Source: Myxococcales bacterium
GTDB taxonomy: Bacteria; Myxococcota_A; UBA9160; UBA4427
Length of the DNA stretch: 64,000 nucleotides
Direction: 5' to 3'
Assembly: GCA_012959805.1 (NCBI GenBank)
Contig: DUCN01000056.1
Span: 1 to 64,000 of the forward strand
The position numbers were made by a program, and so were the translations under genes. The notes under the pieces were generated by a model. That model did no database searches. It was not told the DNA's origin and worked only from the letters and a program-made list of their open reading frames with translations. Below are positions 18,734 through 29,102 of the stretch, piece after piece (position 1 is the first letter of the stretch; every line of letters begins with the position of its first letter).

Positions 18734-20538
18734 TGACCATTGATCCCGCCCTGATTCGGAATTTCTGCATCATCGCGCATATCGACCATGGCAAGAGCAC
18801 TCTTGCCGACCGTTTGCTCGAAGCCACGAACGCAGTTTCCGAACGAGATAAGAAGGACCAATTTCTCGACAACATGGAACTCGAAAGAGAGCGCGGCATT
18901 ACAATCAAGGCGCAGACTGCGCGCATGAATTTCACGGCCGAAGATGGCAAGACTTATGTTCTCAACTTGATCGACACCCCTGGCCACGTCGATTTCTCCT
19001 ATGAAGTTTCGCGGGCACTTTCCGCTTGTGAGGGAGCCCTCCTGATCGTGGATGCGGCCCAGGGGATCGAAGCCCAGACCCTCGCGAACGCCTATCTCGC
19101 AGTCGAGGCCAATCTCGAACTGATTCCCGTCGTTAACAAGATTGATTTGCCCTCTGCGGATCCGGATCGCGTCGCACAAGAAATCGAGGATGTCATTGGC
19201 CTCGATGCGGCGGATGTGTTGCCTGTTTCGGCGAAGACCGGTGTTGGAATCGACGCCATCCTTCAAGCGATCGTCGATCGGATTCCGCCTCCGGCAGGAG
19301 AGGCGACGGCGCCCGCTCAAGCCCTGATTTTCGATGCTTATTTCGATTCCTATGTAGGCGTCGTGATGATCGTTCGGGTGGTCAACGGCGTCCTGCACAA
19401 GCGTGAGCGAATCAAATTCATGGTGGCGGGGATCGAACAGGAGATCACCCGTCTGGACGTGATTGATCCGACCCCACGGAGTGTCGATTCTCTTGCGGCG
19501 GGTGAAGTCGGGATGGTCATCGCGGGCATCAAGACGCTTGGTGATATCAAGATCGGAGATACGATCACGACCGCTGCGAAGGGTGCAGCGGAGGCGTTAG
19601 CGGGTTTCCAAGAAGTGAAGGCAATGGTCTTCACCGGTCTCTACCCCGTCGACTCCGAAGATTACGAAGACCTCAAGGTCGCGCTTGAAAAGCTGAAGTT
19701 GAACGACGCCTCGATCAGCTATGAGCCGGAGACCAGTGCAGCCCTGGGCTTTGGCTTTCGCTGCGGCTTTCTGGGCTTCCTGCACGCGGAGATTGTTCAA
19801 GAGCGACTCGAACGTGAATACGATTTGGATCTCATCACAACCGCACCGACCGTGCGGTATCTCGTAGTCCCGCGAGATGGGGATCCATTTGAAATCGAGA
19901 GTCCCGCGGCGCTTCCCGAATCGGCGGAGATCCATGAAATTCAGGAGCCGGTCGTACTGGCCACAATCCATGTTCCGTCGGACTATCTGGGCGCAGTGCT
20001 TGGTCTCTGTCAGGATCGACGCGGTGTCCAGAAGGATATGGGCGTGCACGGAACTCGAGTTCAGGTTCGATATGAATTGCCACTGAATGAGATCGTGACC
20101 GATTTTCACGATCGACTGAAAAGTGCGACGCGGGGCTACGGATCCTTTGATTATGATTTGGTCGGATTCCGCCCTGCAGACCTAGTCAAGCTGGATGTCA
20201 TGGTGAATGGCGATGCGGTCGATGCCTTGTCTTTGATCGTACATAAGGACAAGGCGTATGGTCGCGGATCTGAGCTGACGAAGAAACTCAAGGAGTTCAT
20301 TCCACGCCAACAGTTTCCCATTGCGATTCAGGCTGCGATCGGAAGTCGGATCATCGCCCGAACCACTGTTCGCGCCGTCCGCAAGAATGTCCTTGCCAAG
20401 TGCTATGGCGGCGACATCACGCGAAAAAGGAAGCTGCTCGAAAAACAGAAGGCGGGGAAGAAACGAATGAAGATGGTTGGCTCGGTTGAAATTCCACAAG
20501 AGGCGTTTCTTGCTGCACTGCGATTGGGAGACGATTAG
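18730..20538 (+). CDS. lepA: Elongation factor 4 (LepA)
   Basis: A 602-residue translational GTPase that back-translocates or remodels stalled ribosomes. The G1 motif [17 protein letters not shown] (G3) and NKIDLPSAD (G4) are present, followed by domains II-V and the LepA-specific C-terminal domain ([20 protein letters not shown]). Two adjacent ATG codons (18730, 18733) can start the protein. The first overlaps the rfbD stop. An in-frame start at 18646 would add a non-conserved Arg-rich stretch and was not used. Confidence 0.97.
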   Translation: MMTIDPALIRNFCIIAHIDHGKSTLADRLLEATNAVSERDKKDQFLDNMELERERGITIKAQTARMNFTAEDGKTYVLNLIDTPGHVDFSYEVSRALSACEGALLIVDAAQGIEAQTLANAYLAVEANLELIPVVNKIDLPSADPDRVAQEIEDVIGLDAADVLPVSAKTGVGIDAILQAIVDRIPPPAGEATAPAQALIFDAYFDSYVGVVMIVRVVNGVLHKRERIKFMVAGIEQEITRLDVIDPTPRSVDSLAAGEVGMVIAGIKTLGDIKIGDTITTAAKGAAEALAGFQEVKAMVFTGLYPVDSEDYEDLKVALEKLKLNDASISYEPETSAALGFGFRCGFLGFLHAEIVQERLEREYDLDLITTAPTVRYLVVPRDGDPFEIESPAALPESAEIHEIQEPVVLATIHVPSDYLGAVLGLCQDRRGVQKDMGVHGTRVQVRYELPLNEIVTDFHDRLKSATRGYGSFDYDLVGFRPADLVKLDVMVNGDAVDALSLIVHKDKAYGRGSELTKKLKEFIPRQQFPIAIQAAIGSRIIARTTVRAVRKNVLAKCYGGDITRKRKLLEKQKAGKKRMKMVGSVEIPQEAFLAALRLGDD

Positions 20539-20540
20539 CC

Positions 20541-21398
20541 ATGCGCAAGGAGTCTCCGCCCGTCGCCGAGCCGACGAACGTGGCCGCCCAGGAAGGGGAG
20601 GGGTCGCCCTTCGGCGCGATCCTCGATCAGGTCGTCACGCTCGTGATTGCCATTACAATTGCCCTCGCGATTCGACACTTTCTGGTCGAGCCGTTTCGCA
20701 TTCCGTCCGGGTCGATGTTTCCGACGCTTCTTATCGGGGATCATCTCTTCGTGAACAAAGTCGCCTACGGATCGAAGGTTCCCTTCACCGATTGGCGATT
20801 GCCGTCCTACCGAGAGCCGCAGCGAGGCGATGTTGTCGTCTTCGAAGTGGCACGGCCGGGTAATCGGATGGGCGGGCGCGATATCAAGCCCGTGGATTTG
20901 GCGCCGGAAGATGCGCCGCGGGAAGATTTCGTCAAACGCTTGGTCGGAATGCCCGGAGATCGAGTCGCGTGGCGTGGCGGCCGTGTGTATATCAACGACG
21001 TACCCCTCGCGATCCAGTCGTTGAACTCCCAATTCGTCGACGAGTCCGGCGTGGCCTTTGATGTGAGTTGGGAAGATCTGGGCGATTGTCGCCATGCGAT
21101 TCTCGACGACCCCCGGCCTCGGCGTGCGCTTGAATCTCGGCTCGATCGAGGGACCTGGGTGGTCGAGCCGGGCCGCTATTTCATGATGGGGGACAACCGG
21201 GACAACTCGAACGACAGTCGCGGATGGGGCACGGTCCGTCTCGAGGAGATGAAGGGGCCTGCCTTCATTCTTTACTGGTCGTGGGATGTAAACGGCAACA
21301 TGCTCTCCTTCTTCAACCCCGTGAACTGGTTCCAGGCCGAGAAGCGTTGGGATCGGGTCTTTCAAAGGGTTCGCTGCAAAGAGAAGTTCGCGGGTTGA
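20541..21398 (+). CDS. lepB: Signal peptidase I
   Basis: A 285-residue leader peptidase that cleaves signal peptides of Sec and Tat substrates at the outer face of the inner membrane. One TM segment (QVVTLVIAITIALAIRHFLV) precedes the catalytic domain. The catalytic Ser is in IPSGSMFPTL and the Lys in EDFVKRLVGMPGD; the box-E motif MMGDNRDNSNDSRGWG is intact. It begins 2 bases after lepA, the common lepA-lepB pairing. Confidence 0.96.
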   Translation: MRKESPPVAEPTNVAAQEGEGSPFGAILDQVVTLVIAITIALAIRHFLVEPFRIPSGSMFPTLLIGDHLFVNKVAYGSKVPFTDWRLPSYREPQRGDVVVFEVARPGNRMGGRDIKPVDLAPEDAPREDFVKRLVGMPGDRVAWRGGRVYINDVPLAIQSLNSQFVDESGVAFDVSWEDLGDCRHAILDDPRPRRALESRLDRGTWVVEPGRYFMMGDNRDNSNDSRGWGTVRLEEMKGPAFILYWSWDVNGNMLSFFNPVNWFQAEKRWDRVFQRVRCKEKFAG

Positions 21399-21506
21399 GG
21401 GACGGCCCGAGGGGAATGCTGGCGCGGCGTCGGAAGCCACGATTCGTCAGGGTCTGAAGGATTGCCACCAGCGCCTTTCGCGGTACCCTGACGCCCGAAC
21501 ATTTTC

Positions 21507-21541
21507 GTCCTTTAAGCCCGTCCGGAGAGTCGGGGAAGGAC
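21507..21541 (+). promoter_or_regulatory. Possible PyrR-binding hairpin in the pyr operon leader
   Basis: GTCCTT (21507-21512) can pair with AAGGAC (21536-21541), and inside it CCCG (21517-21520) pairs with CGGG (21531-21534) around the loop TCCGGAGAGT. The loop resembles the PyrR anti-antiterminator core (UCC plus GAGAG). It lies just upstream of pyrR. I did not find a convincing terminator with a T-run, so control could be translational or the match could be chance. Confidence 0.4.
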
Positions 21542-21553
21542 AGAGGCTCTGTC

Positions 21554-22294
21554 TTGTCGCAGTTCGATGCACCCCCCGGTTCGCCCTCGGATACGGCCAC
21601 GTCCACTTCGCCGTCCGTCGAACACGTCCCCGATGATCGGGGCGATATTCGTGGCGATGGTGTAGATCTCCTCCGAACGACTCATTGCGAAGAAAATGCT
21701 GTGCGTTCGGCCCTGATCGAGCGAATCGTGCTGGATGACCGTGCGATCCGGCGCGCGTTGATGCGCATCGCTCACGAGATCGTCGAGAGCCTGGAGTGTC
21801 CCGAGTCTCTGTTTCTGGTGGCCATTCCCAATGGCGGCGTACCGCTGGCCCGAATTCTGATCGAGAATCTGGAAAGCCTGACGGGGCTGCGTCCGCCGAT
21901 CGGGATCCTCGATACCACGCTCTATCGCGACGACCTATCAACGCGTGGAAGCCGGCCCCGGCTGCGCCGAACCGAGATGCCCTCTTCGGTCGACGATCGG
22001 GTCGTCGTACTCGTCGAGGATGTCGTCAACACGGGTCGAACCATTCGAGCCGCCATGGATGCCTTGATGGATTTCGGGCGGCCCTCTCATGTTCGGGTGG
22101 TCGCGCTGGTGGACCGCGGACATCGAGAGCTGCCGATCAAAATTGATTTCGTCGGCAAGAATATTCCGACACAACCCGATGAGAAAGTGATTTTTCGCGC
22201 GGGGGCTACCGAAACCGCAGCCGGTGACTCTGATAGCGAAGCGGTGGAGCCGGTCGATCTGCAACTGATCGTCCAAGGGGGCGGAGCTGCATGA
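21554..22294 (+). CDS. pyrR: PyrR-type pyrimidine regulator / uracil phosphoribosyltransferase
   Basis: A type-I phosphoribosyltransferase-fold protein. The PRPP-binding loop VVLVEDVVNTGRTIRAA, the early helix RALMRIAHEIVE and the segment LVDRGHRELPIKIDFVGKNIPT are characteristic of PyrR, which binds pyr mRNA in response to UMP/UTP and has UPRTase activity. The family domain begins near 21701, where an in-frame GTG would give a usual length of 197 residues. The longer frame from TTG 21554 adds 49 low-complexity residues, so the start is uncertain. It overlaps pyrB by 4 bases, heading the pyrimidine operon. Confidence 0.88.
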   Translation: MSQFDAPPGSPSDTATSTSPSVEHVPDDRGDIRGDGVDLLRTTHCEENAVRSALIERIVLDDRAIRRALMRIAHEIVESLECPESLFLVAIPNGGVPLARILIENLESLTGLRPPIGILDTTLYRDDLSTRGSRPRLRRTEMPSSVDDRVVVLVEDVVNTGRTIRAAMDALMDFGRPSHVRVVALVDRGHRELPIKIDFVGKNIPTQPDEKVIFRAGATETAAGDSDSEAVEPVDLQLIVQGGGAA

Positions 22295-23238
22295 TTGGTC
22301 GCGATATTCTGGGCATCGAGGATCTTTCGCGCGACGACATCGAGTTGATTCTCGAGACGGCGGAGCGAATGCAAGAGATCGGCACGCGCGAGGTCAAAAA
22401 AGTGCCGACGCTTCGCGGACGCACGCTGATCAATCTCTTTTTCGAGCCATCGACGCGAACCCAGACGAGCTTTGAGATTGCGGGCAAGAGGCTGGCCGCC
22501 GACGTCGTGAACTTCTCGGTGTCTGGATCGAGCGTCTCCAAGCGCGAAACCCTGCTCGATACGGCCAAGACTCTCGATGCGATGGACCCCGACGTTGTGA
22601 TCGTGCGCCACAACGTGGCCGGTGTGCCGCATCGTCTCGCGGAGGTGCTGCAGGCGCCGGTGATCAATGCGGGAGACGGCGCCCATGAGCATCCTTCCCA
22701 GGCGATGCTCGACATGCTCACAGTAAAAGAACAAAAGGGACGAATTGAAGGTCTCACCGTCACGATCGTCGGAGACATCGCTCACAGTCGCGTTGCACGG
22801 TCCAATATCTATGGTTTTTTGAAGCTGGGTGCAGAGGTTCGCGTGGCGGGTCCACCGACGATGTTGCCAGCGGAAGTCGAATCGCTCGGCGTGAAGGCCT
22901 ATACGAATCTGCGCGAAGCTCTCGACGGAGCCGACGTCGTCATGGCCTTGCGAATTCAGATGGAACGACTCGAAGGGGCATGCTTCCCCAGCGTTCGCGA
23001 GTACGCGGCGACCTTCGGAATCGATCGTGCCAAGCTCCGCTTCGCCAAAGAAGACGCGATCGTGATGCATCCGGGACCTGTGAATCGGGGCGTCGAACTC
23101 GCTCATGAACTCGCGGACCATCGACCTAGCGTGATCCTCGATCAAGTCCGCAACGGCGTCGCTCTCCGAATGGCGCTTCTCTATCTCGTCGCTGGTCGGC
23201 GACACCCTGTTGCCTTCTCCGAGCGGGAGGGACGTTAG
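22291..23238 (+). CDS. pyrB: Aspartate carbamoyltransferase, catalytic chain
   Basis: A 315-residue ATCase catalytic subunit joining carbamoyl phosphate and aspartate. The carbamoyl-phosphate motif FFEPSTRTQTSFE, the 80s-type loop SGSSVSKRETLLDT and HPGPVNRGVEL near the C-terminus are present. The start overlaps pyrR (ATGA). No pyrI regulatory chain follows; pyrC does, as in operons where ATCase pairs with dihydroorotase. Confidence 0.96.
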   Translation: MIGRDILGIEDLSRDDIELILETAERMQEIGTREVKKVPTLRGRTLINLFFEPSTRTQTSFEIAGKRLAADVVNFSVSGSSVSKRETLLDTAKTLDAMDPDVVIVRHNVAGVPHRLAEVLQAPVINAGDGAHEHPSQAMLDMLTVKEQKGRIEGLTVTIVGDIAHSRVARSNIYGFLKLGAEVRVAGPPTMLPAEVESLGVKAYTNLREALDGADVVMALRIQMERLEGACFPSVREYAATFGIDRAKLRFAKEDAIVMHPGPVNRGVELAHELADHRPSVILDQVRNGVALRMALLYLVAGRRHPVAFSEREGR

Positions 23239-23245
23239 GTCAGCC

Positions 23246-24541
23246 ATGGCACGTCTACTGATTAGAAATGGTCGGCTTCTCGATCCCAGCCAGGACCTCG
23301 ACGGCGCACTGGATTGTCTTGTCGAAGACGGCCGAATCGCGCGGATCGATGTCGATATTTCGGCGGACGGCGCTGAGATTCTAGATGCCGAAGGGGCCTG
23401 GATCGCACCGGGCTTGATCGATATTCACACGCATCTTCGCGAGCCGGGTCAGGAATACAAAGAAGATCTGGCAAGCGGTGGCATGGCGGCGGTAGCTGGC
23501 GGTTTCACGCAATTGGCTTGCATGGCCAATACCGATCCAGTGAACGATGACCCGTCTGTGACGAAATACATCCTCGACCGGGCGGAGAAAGATTCTCCAG
23601 TAAAGATTCGACCGATCGCTGCTGCGACACGGGGACTCGCAGGCCAGGTCATGACCGAAATGATGGCGCTGCGCGAGGCGGGGGCCGTCGCCTTCAGCGA
23701 CGATGGCGCCACCATCATGGATACCGCGGTGATGCGTCGCGTGCTCGAGTATTCGACCCTGGCCGACGCACCCGTGATCGTTCACGCAGAAGATTGTCAC
23801 CTTCGCGCGGGAGGGGTCGTCAATGAAGGGCCGGTTTCGACGCGGCTCGGCTTGCCTGGGAATCCGGCGGCGGCCGAAGAGATCATGATCGCCCGGGATC
23901 TTCGCCTAGCCGCGATGACTGGCGCACACCTGCATATCGCGCATGTTTCCTCGGCGGGGTCGGTCGACTTGATTCGTCGAGCGCGAGAAGATGGAACTCG
24001 CGTCACGGCCGAAGTGACGCCACATCATTTGAGTCTGACAGACGAGGCGACGATGACCTTTGATACCAGTACCCGAGTGGCGCCGCCTCTCCGCTCGGCC
24101 GCGGATATTTCGGCGCTCCGAGCGGCTTTGGCTGAAGGCGTGATCGATGTGATGGCGACAGATCATGCACCGCATGCGACGTACGAGAAAGAAGTCGAAT
24201 TCACGGAGGCACCGCCCGGTATGCTCGGGCTTGAAACCGCCGTGGCGGTCACCCTCGATCTGGTTCGCGACGGCACGCTCTCGCCACTGGAATTCGTGCG
24301 ATGTTGGTCGACCAACCCAGCGGAACTCATCGCGGTCGAAGGCGGGAGTCTGCGTGTTGGCAGCGCCGCGGATATCGTGTTGATCGATCCAACTCGGGAG
24401 TGGACCTATGATGCGGCTCAGGGATTTTCGAAGAGCCGGAACTCTCCCTGGTCTGGGTCGAAAATGACGGGTCGCGCAGTCGCGACGATCGTTGATGGTC
24501 GGCTCGTCTATCACAGTGAACGCGGAGTTTTGATTCGATGA
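23246..24541 (+). CDS. pyrC: Dihydroorotase, type I
   Basis: A 431-residue amidohydrolase closing the dihydroorotate ring. Zinc ligands are visible in [25 protein letters not shown] and the catalytic [12 protein letters not shown]. The ATG at 23246 begins [14 protein letters not shown], the normal N-terminus; the start is 7 bases after the pyrB stop. The stop overlaps the carA start by 4 bases. Confidence 0.96.
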   Translation: MARLLIRNGRLLDPSQDLDGALDCLVEDGRIARIDVDISADGAEILDAEGAWIAPGLIDIHTHLREPGQEYKEDLASGGMAAVAGGFTQLACMANTDPVNDDPSVTKYILDRAEKDSPVKIRPIAAATRGLAGQVMTEMMALREAGAVAFSDDGATIMDTAVMRRVLEYSTLADAPVIVHAEDCHLRAGGVVNEGPVSTRLGLPGNPAAAEEIMIARDLRLAAMTGAHLHIAHVSSAGSVDLIRRAREDGTRVTAEVTPHHLSLTDEATMTFDTSTRVAPPLRSAADISALRAALAEGVIDVMATDHAPHATYEKEVEFTEAPPGMLGLETAVAVTLDLVRDGTLSPLEFVRCWSTNPAELIAVEGGSLRVGSAADIVLIDPTREWTYDAAQGFSKSRNSPWSGSKMTGRAVATIVDGRLVYHSERGVLIR

Positions 24542-25761
24542 GAGGGATGTCTGAAGACCTTCTTGGGAGACCGGTGCGCCCGGCAGCGCTCGCGTTGGCG
24601 GACGGAACGATCTATCGCGGACGCGCATTTGGCGCCGAGACGATCCAGTCAGGCGAAGTCGTCTTCAATACGAGCATGATGGGCTATCAGGAGATCGCCA
24701 CCGACCCATCTTATGCAGGTCAGATTGTGGCCATGACCTATACGCAGATCGGAAATGTGGGCGTCAATTCGATGGATGACGAGTCCCGCAAGCCTTTTCT
24801 TTCGGGCTTTGTGATCAAGGAACTCTTCGACATCCCGAGTAATTATCGTGCCGAGGGGACCATTGACGCATTATTGCGTCAGTCTAACGTTCCCGGGATC
24901 TCGGGAATCGACACTCGCGCACTCGTTAGGCGGATTCGGGAAGGTGGTGCACAGGTCGGTGTGCTGTCCACGGATCCCGATCTGCAGGACGGCGATGAAC
25001 TGGTCTCGCGTGCACAGAATGCACCGGGCCTGGAGAATCACGACTGGGTTGCGAGAGTGACCTGCGATGCAGCCTACGAAGTGAGTGACGGGGCCTGGCC
25101 GGGAATCCAGGGTCAGCTCCCGAGGCCGGGGCGGCCCGAAAATAAGCTGAAGATCGTCGCGTATGACTTCGGCGTGAAGCGCAATATTCTGCGGCTTCTT
25201 GTGGAACAGGGATTTGATGTCACCGTCGTTCCCGCGACCATGCCCGCCGCGGAGACACTGGCTCTCGAACCCGATGGAATTTTCCTGTCCAATGGCCCTG
25301 GCGACCCAGCAGCAGTTGAGGGCGTGCAGTCAATCGTTCGCGAACTCGTTCAAACGAAGCCGGTCTTCGGCATCTGCCTCGGGCACCAGATCCTGGCACT
25401 GGCTCTGGGCGGGACGACGCACAAGCTGAAATTCGGACATCACGGGGGAAATCAACCGGGCAAGGATCTGGCCACGGGCAAGGTGGCGATCTGCGCGGAG
25501 AATCATGGTTATGCGGTGGATGCAGAGAGTCTTCGCGCCGCAGGCGAGCCGGTTCGAATCACGCATATCAATCTCAACGACGATACGGTCGAGGGCTTGG
25601 CGCACGAGACCCGGCCAATTTTCTCCGTGCAATATCACCCCGAGGCTTCGCCGGGACCTCATGACGCATCCTATTTCTTTGGCCGTTTCCGCGAAATGAT
25701 CGAACGTGTGGCGAACGGCGAGAACGTGACCGGGGCGGAGATCAGTCAGGTCGGGTTGTGA
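24538..25761 (+). CDS. carA: Carbamoyl-phosphate synthase, small (glutaminase) subunit
   Basis: A 407-residue subunit that supplies ammonia from glutamine to CarB. The N-terminal CarA domain ([20 protein letters not shown]) is followed by a class-I glutaminase domain with nucleophile Cys in [10 protein letters not shown] and the His-Glu pair in [13 protein letters not shown]. The start overlaps pyrC; a second in-frame ATG at 24547 is also possible. Confidence 0.96.
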   Translation: MRGMSEDLLGRPVRPAALALADGTIYRGRAFGAETIQSGEVVFNTSMMGYQEIATDPSYAGQIVAMTYTQIGNVGVNSMDDESRKPFLSGFVIKELFDIPSNYRAEGTIDALLRQSNVPGISGIDTRALVRRIREGGAQVGVLSTDPDLQDGDELVSRAQNAPGLENHDWVARVTCDAAYEVSDGAWPGIQGQLPRPGRPENKLKIVAYDFGVKRNILRLLVEQGFDVTVVPATMPAAETLALEPDGIFLSNGPGDPAAVEGVQSIVRELVQTKPVFGICLGHQILALALGGTTHKLKFGHHGGNQPGKDLATGKVAICAENHGYAVDAESLRAAGEPVRITHINLNDDTVEGLAHETRPIFSVQYHPEASPGPHDASYFFGRFREMIERVANGENVTGAEISQVGL

Positions 25762-25820
25762 AAACAAGCAGTCATCTATTTCCAAGAACATTCATATTGA
25801 TCAAGTCCTCGGAGTAGTCG

Positions 25821-28800
25821 GTGCCGCGCAGAGATGATATTCATACGATTCTAGTGATCGGTTCGGGTCCGATCGTAATCGGACAAGCCTGTGAGTTCGA
25901 TTATTCGGGCACGCAAGCGTGTAAGGCGCTTCGGGAGGAGGGCTATCGAGTCGTTCTCATCAACTCGAATCCCGCCACGATCATGACCGACCCAGAGACG
26001 GCGGACCGAACCTATATCGAGCCGATGACCGTGGACTCGGTCGAGCAGATCATTGCGTTGGAGCGTCCCGACGCGTTGCTTCCCACGATCGGTGGGCAGA
26101 CAGCTCTCAATCTCGCGATCGATCTGGCTGAGGCCGGCGTACTCGAGAAGTACAATGTGACCCTGATTGGCGCCAATCTCGAGGCGATCAACAAGGCTGA
26201 GGATCGACAGCTCTTTCGCGCTGCCATGCAGCGGATAGGACTTCGCATGCCGGCGTCCGGTATCGCGACATCGGTTGCCGAAGCGCGTGAGATTCTGCTT
26301 CGAACCAAGATCCCGGCCATCATCCGGCCGAGTTTTACGATGGGTGGCTCCGGCGGAGGGGTTTGTGAGGACGACGCAGACTTCGAACGCATGGTGCAAT
26401 GGGCGCTGGACCAATCCCCGACCAGCCAATGTCTGGTGGAGCAGAGCGTTGTTGGCTGGAAGGAATACGAACTCGAGGTGATGCGCGATCGCGCCGACAA
26501 TGTCGTCGTGATCTGCTCGATCGAAAACTTTGACGCAATGGGCGTGCATACCGGCGATTCAATCACCGTGGCACCGGCGCAGACCCTTACCGACCGCGAA
26601 TATCAGGAAATGCGTGACGCTGCCGTCGCGATCATGCGCGAGATCGGTGTCGATACCGGCGGTTCGAATGTCCAATTCGGTGTCGACCCGGAAGACGGGT
26701 CACTCATCGTCATCGAAATGAACCCTCGGGTCTCTCGGTCATCGGCCCTCGCGTCGAAAGCGACGGGCTTCCCGATCGCGAAAATCGCAGCCAAGCTCGC
26801 AGTTGGATATTCCCTCGACGAGATCCGCAACGACATCACGCGCGAGACGCCCGCGAGCTTTGAGCCGACGATCGATTATGTCGTGACGAAGATTCCGCGC
26901 TTCACCTTCGAGAAGTTCCCCTCCGCGGACTCGACGCTCACGACTCAGATGAAATCCGTCGGCGAGGTGATGGCGATCGGTCGAACCTTCAAGGAGAGTT
27001 TTCAAAAGGCGATTCGTTCCCTCGAGATCGGACACGCTGGGCTGGAGCCGCCGGAGCTACCCGATGGTGACGCCGGAGAAGCGGCGCTCTGGGCACAGAT
27101 CGACACGCCGCGCCCCGGGCGACCCTGGGCGATCGTCGAGGCCTTTCGGCGTGGCTCGACCGTGGAAGAGCTCTTTACCCGAACGAAGATCGATCCGTGG
27201 TTTCTCGAGAACCTCCGTGAGATCGCCGTGGCGGAAATGCGCTTGGCTGCGGCCTCCACGAGCGAGCGCGCCACCTGGCTTCGACCGGCGAAGGAGATGG
27301 GCTTTTCCGATGCGCGTTTGGCCGCGCTTTGGCAGCTCACCGAGGGCGAGGTGCGCAAGCAGCGTTGGGAGCGGGGCGTTCTTCCCGTGTACAAGCGCGT
27401 CGATACCTGCGGCGCTGAGTTCGAGGCCCATACCCCTTACCTCTACTCGACGTATGAGGCAGAGGACGAAGCGCGGCCGACGGATCAACGAAAGATCATC
27501 ATTCTCGGCGGTGGACCTAATCGAATCGGACAGGGCATCGAGTTCGACTATTGCTGCGTTCACGCGGTGATGGCTCTGCGCGACGCCGGCTTCGAGACGA
27601 TCATGGTGAACTGTAATCCCGAGACCGTGTCGACGGATTACGACACCAGCGATCGGCTCTATTTCGAGCCGGTGACCCTCGAGGATGTTCTCGAGATCAT
27701 TCGGACTGAGAAGCCCGAAGGCGTCGTCGTGCAGTTCGGTGGCCAAACGCCGCTCAAGCTCGCGGTCGCGCTGGAGGAGGCGGGGGCGCCTATCATCGGG
27801 ACGCCGCCTGACGCGATCGATCGCGCGGAAGATCGGGAGCGCTTCGAGGCCGTGCTCGAGAAGCTTTCTCTCGAGAGGCCGGCGGGGGACGTCGCTCGAA
27901 GCGGGAATGAGGCCGAGGCCATTGCCGCCCGCATCGGCTATCCGGTGCTCGTTCGTCCGTCTTATGTCCTGGGCGGTCGGGCGATGCAGATCGTTCAAGA
28001 TGTAGCCGGCCTGCGTCAATACATGCGTTTCGCAGTCCGGGCGTCCTCTGAGCATCCCGTGTTGGTCGACCGTTTTCTTGCCGATGCCATCGAAGTCGAC
28101 GTCGATGCGATCTGTGACGGCGAACGGGTCGTTATTGGCGGGATCATGGAGCATATAGAGGAGGCGGGAGTTCACTCCGGGGACTCCGCGTGTTCGCTGC
28201 CACCCTATTCACTCGCCGATGAACGCGTGCAGGAAATCCTTGATGCCACGAGAATGCTTGCTCTTGAACTCGGTGTGCGCGGGCTAATGAACGTGCAGTA
28301 TGCCGTCAAGGACGAGCAGATCTACGTCATCGAAGTGAATCCACGTGCCTCGCGTACTGTTCCATTCGTTTCGAAGGCGATCGGAGTTCCCCTGGCCAAA
28401 TTGGCCGCGTTGGTCATGTCTGGGCAGACTCTCGAGTCCCTCGGATTTACGGAAGAAATCGTACCGACCCATTATTCGGTCAAAGAAGCCGTTTTCCCCT
28501 TCGTGAAGTTTGCTGGAGTCGATGTCTTGTTAGGCCCGGAGATGAAGAGCACGGGCGAGGTTATGGGAATCGACTCCGATTTCGGCCGGGCCTTCGCGAA
28601 GGCGCAGATTCAAGCCGGAAATAGTCTGCCCAGCGAAGGAACGGTTCTCGTCTCCGTTCGAGCGGAGGAGCACGAACGGGTTCAGGCCCCCATCAAGATC
28701 CTCGTCGATCAGGGTTTCTCCGTCGTGGCGACTGCGGGAACGGCGAGAATGCTCGCTGCAATGGGAATCGAAGCGGAAGTCATCAACAAGGTTCACGAGG

Positions 28801-29057
28801 GCTCCCCCCATACAGCGGACCGCATCAAAGAGGGCGGGATTGCGCTCGTCATCAATACCGTTGGGCCGGAACCGCAGGCCGTTGAAGACTCCAGGTCCCT
28901 GCGTCTTGCGGCACTCTTGCGGGGCGTTCCCTATTGCACGACGCTGTCCGCGGCGCGTGCTTCCGCGGATGCGATTGCCGCTCTGCGGGCCAATCGAATC
29001 GGCGTTCGCTCCCTGCAGCAGATTCATGAATCGGGATTGGGTCGGGCTGGTTCCTGA
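25821..29057 (+). CDS. carB: Carbamoyl-phosphate synthase, large subunit
   Basis: A 1078-residue enzyme with the normal duplicated layout: two carbamate-kinase-like ATP-grasp halves ([20 protein letters not shown] near residue 12, [19 protein letters not shown] near 560), an oligomerisation domain between them and a C-terminal MGS-like allosteric domain ([16 protein letters not shown], then the ATAGTARML region). The start is GTG 25821 after a 59-base gap from carA. It completes a pyrR-B-C-carA-B operon for UMP and supplies carbamoyl phosphate for arginine. Confidence 0.97.
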   Translation: MPRRDDIHTILVIGSGPIVIGQACEFDYSGTQACKALREEGYRVVLINSNPATIMTDPETADRTYIEPMTVDSVEQIIALERPDALLPTIGGQTALNLAIDLAEAGVLEKYNVTLIGANLEAINKAEDRQLFRAAMQRIGLRMPASGIATSVAEAREILLRTKIPAIIRPSFTMGGSGGGVCEDDADFERMVQWALDQSPTSQCLVEQSVVGWKEYELEVMRDRADNVVVICSIENFDAMGVHTGDSITVAPAQTLTDREYQEMRDAAVAIMREIGVDTGGSNVQFGVDPEDGSLIVIEMNPRVSRSSALASKATGFPIAKIAAKLAVGYSLDEIRNDITRETPASFEPTIDYVVTKIPRFTFEKFPSADSTLTTQMKSVGEVMAIGRTFKESFQKAIRSLEIGHAGLEPPELPDGDAGEAALWAQIDTPRPGRPWAIVEAFRRGSTVEELFTRTKIDPWFLENLREIAVAEMRLAAASTSERATWLRPAKEMGFSDARLAALWQLTEGEVRKQRWERGVLPVYKRVDTCGAEFEAHTPYLYSTYEAEDEARPTDQRKIIILGGGPNRIGQGIEFDYCCVHAVMALRDAGFETIMVNCNPETVSTDYDTSDRLYFEPVTLEDVLEIIRTEKPEGVVVQFGGQTPLKLAVALEEAGAPIIGTPPDAIDRAEDRERFEAVLEKLSLERPAGDVARSGNEAEAIAARIGYPVLVRPSYVLGGRAMQIVQDVAGLRQYMRFAVRASSEHPVLVDRFLADAIEVDVDAICDGERVVIGGIMEHIEEAGVHSGDSACSLPPYSLADERVQEILDATRMLALELGVRGLMNVQYAVKDEQIYVIEVNPRASRTVPFVSKAIGVPLAKLAALVMSGQTLESLGFTEEIVPTHYSVKEAVFPFVKFAGVDVLLGPEMKSTGEVMGIDSDFGRAFAKAQIQAGNSLPSEGTVLVSVRAEEHERVQAPIKILVDQGFSVVATAGTARMLAAMGIEAEVINKVHEGSPHTADRIKEGGIALVINTVGPEPQAVEDSRSLRLAALLRGVPYCTTLSAARASADAIAALRANRIGVRSLQQIHESGLGRAGS

Positions 29058-29102
29058 TTCACTGCGAGTACAGCCGATGCTTTTGGGAGATCCCGAGCGT
29101 TG

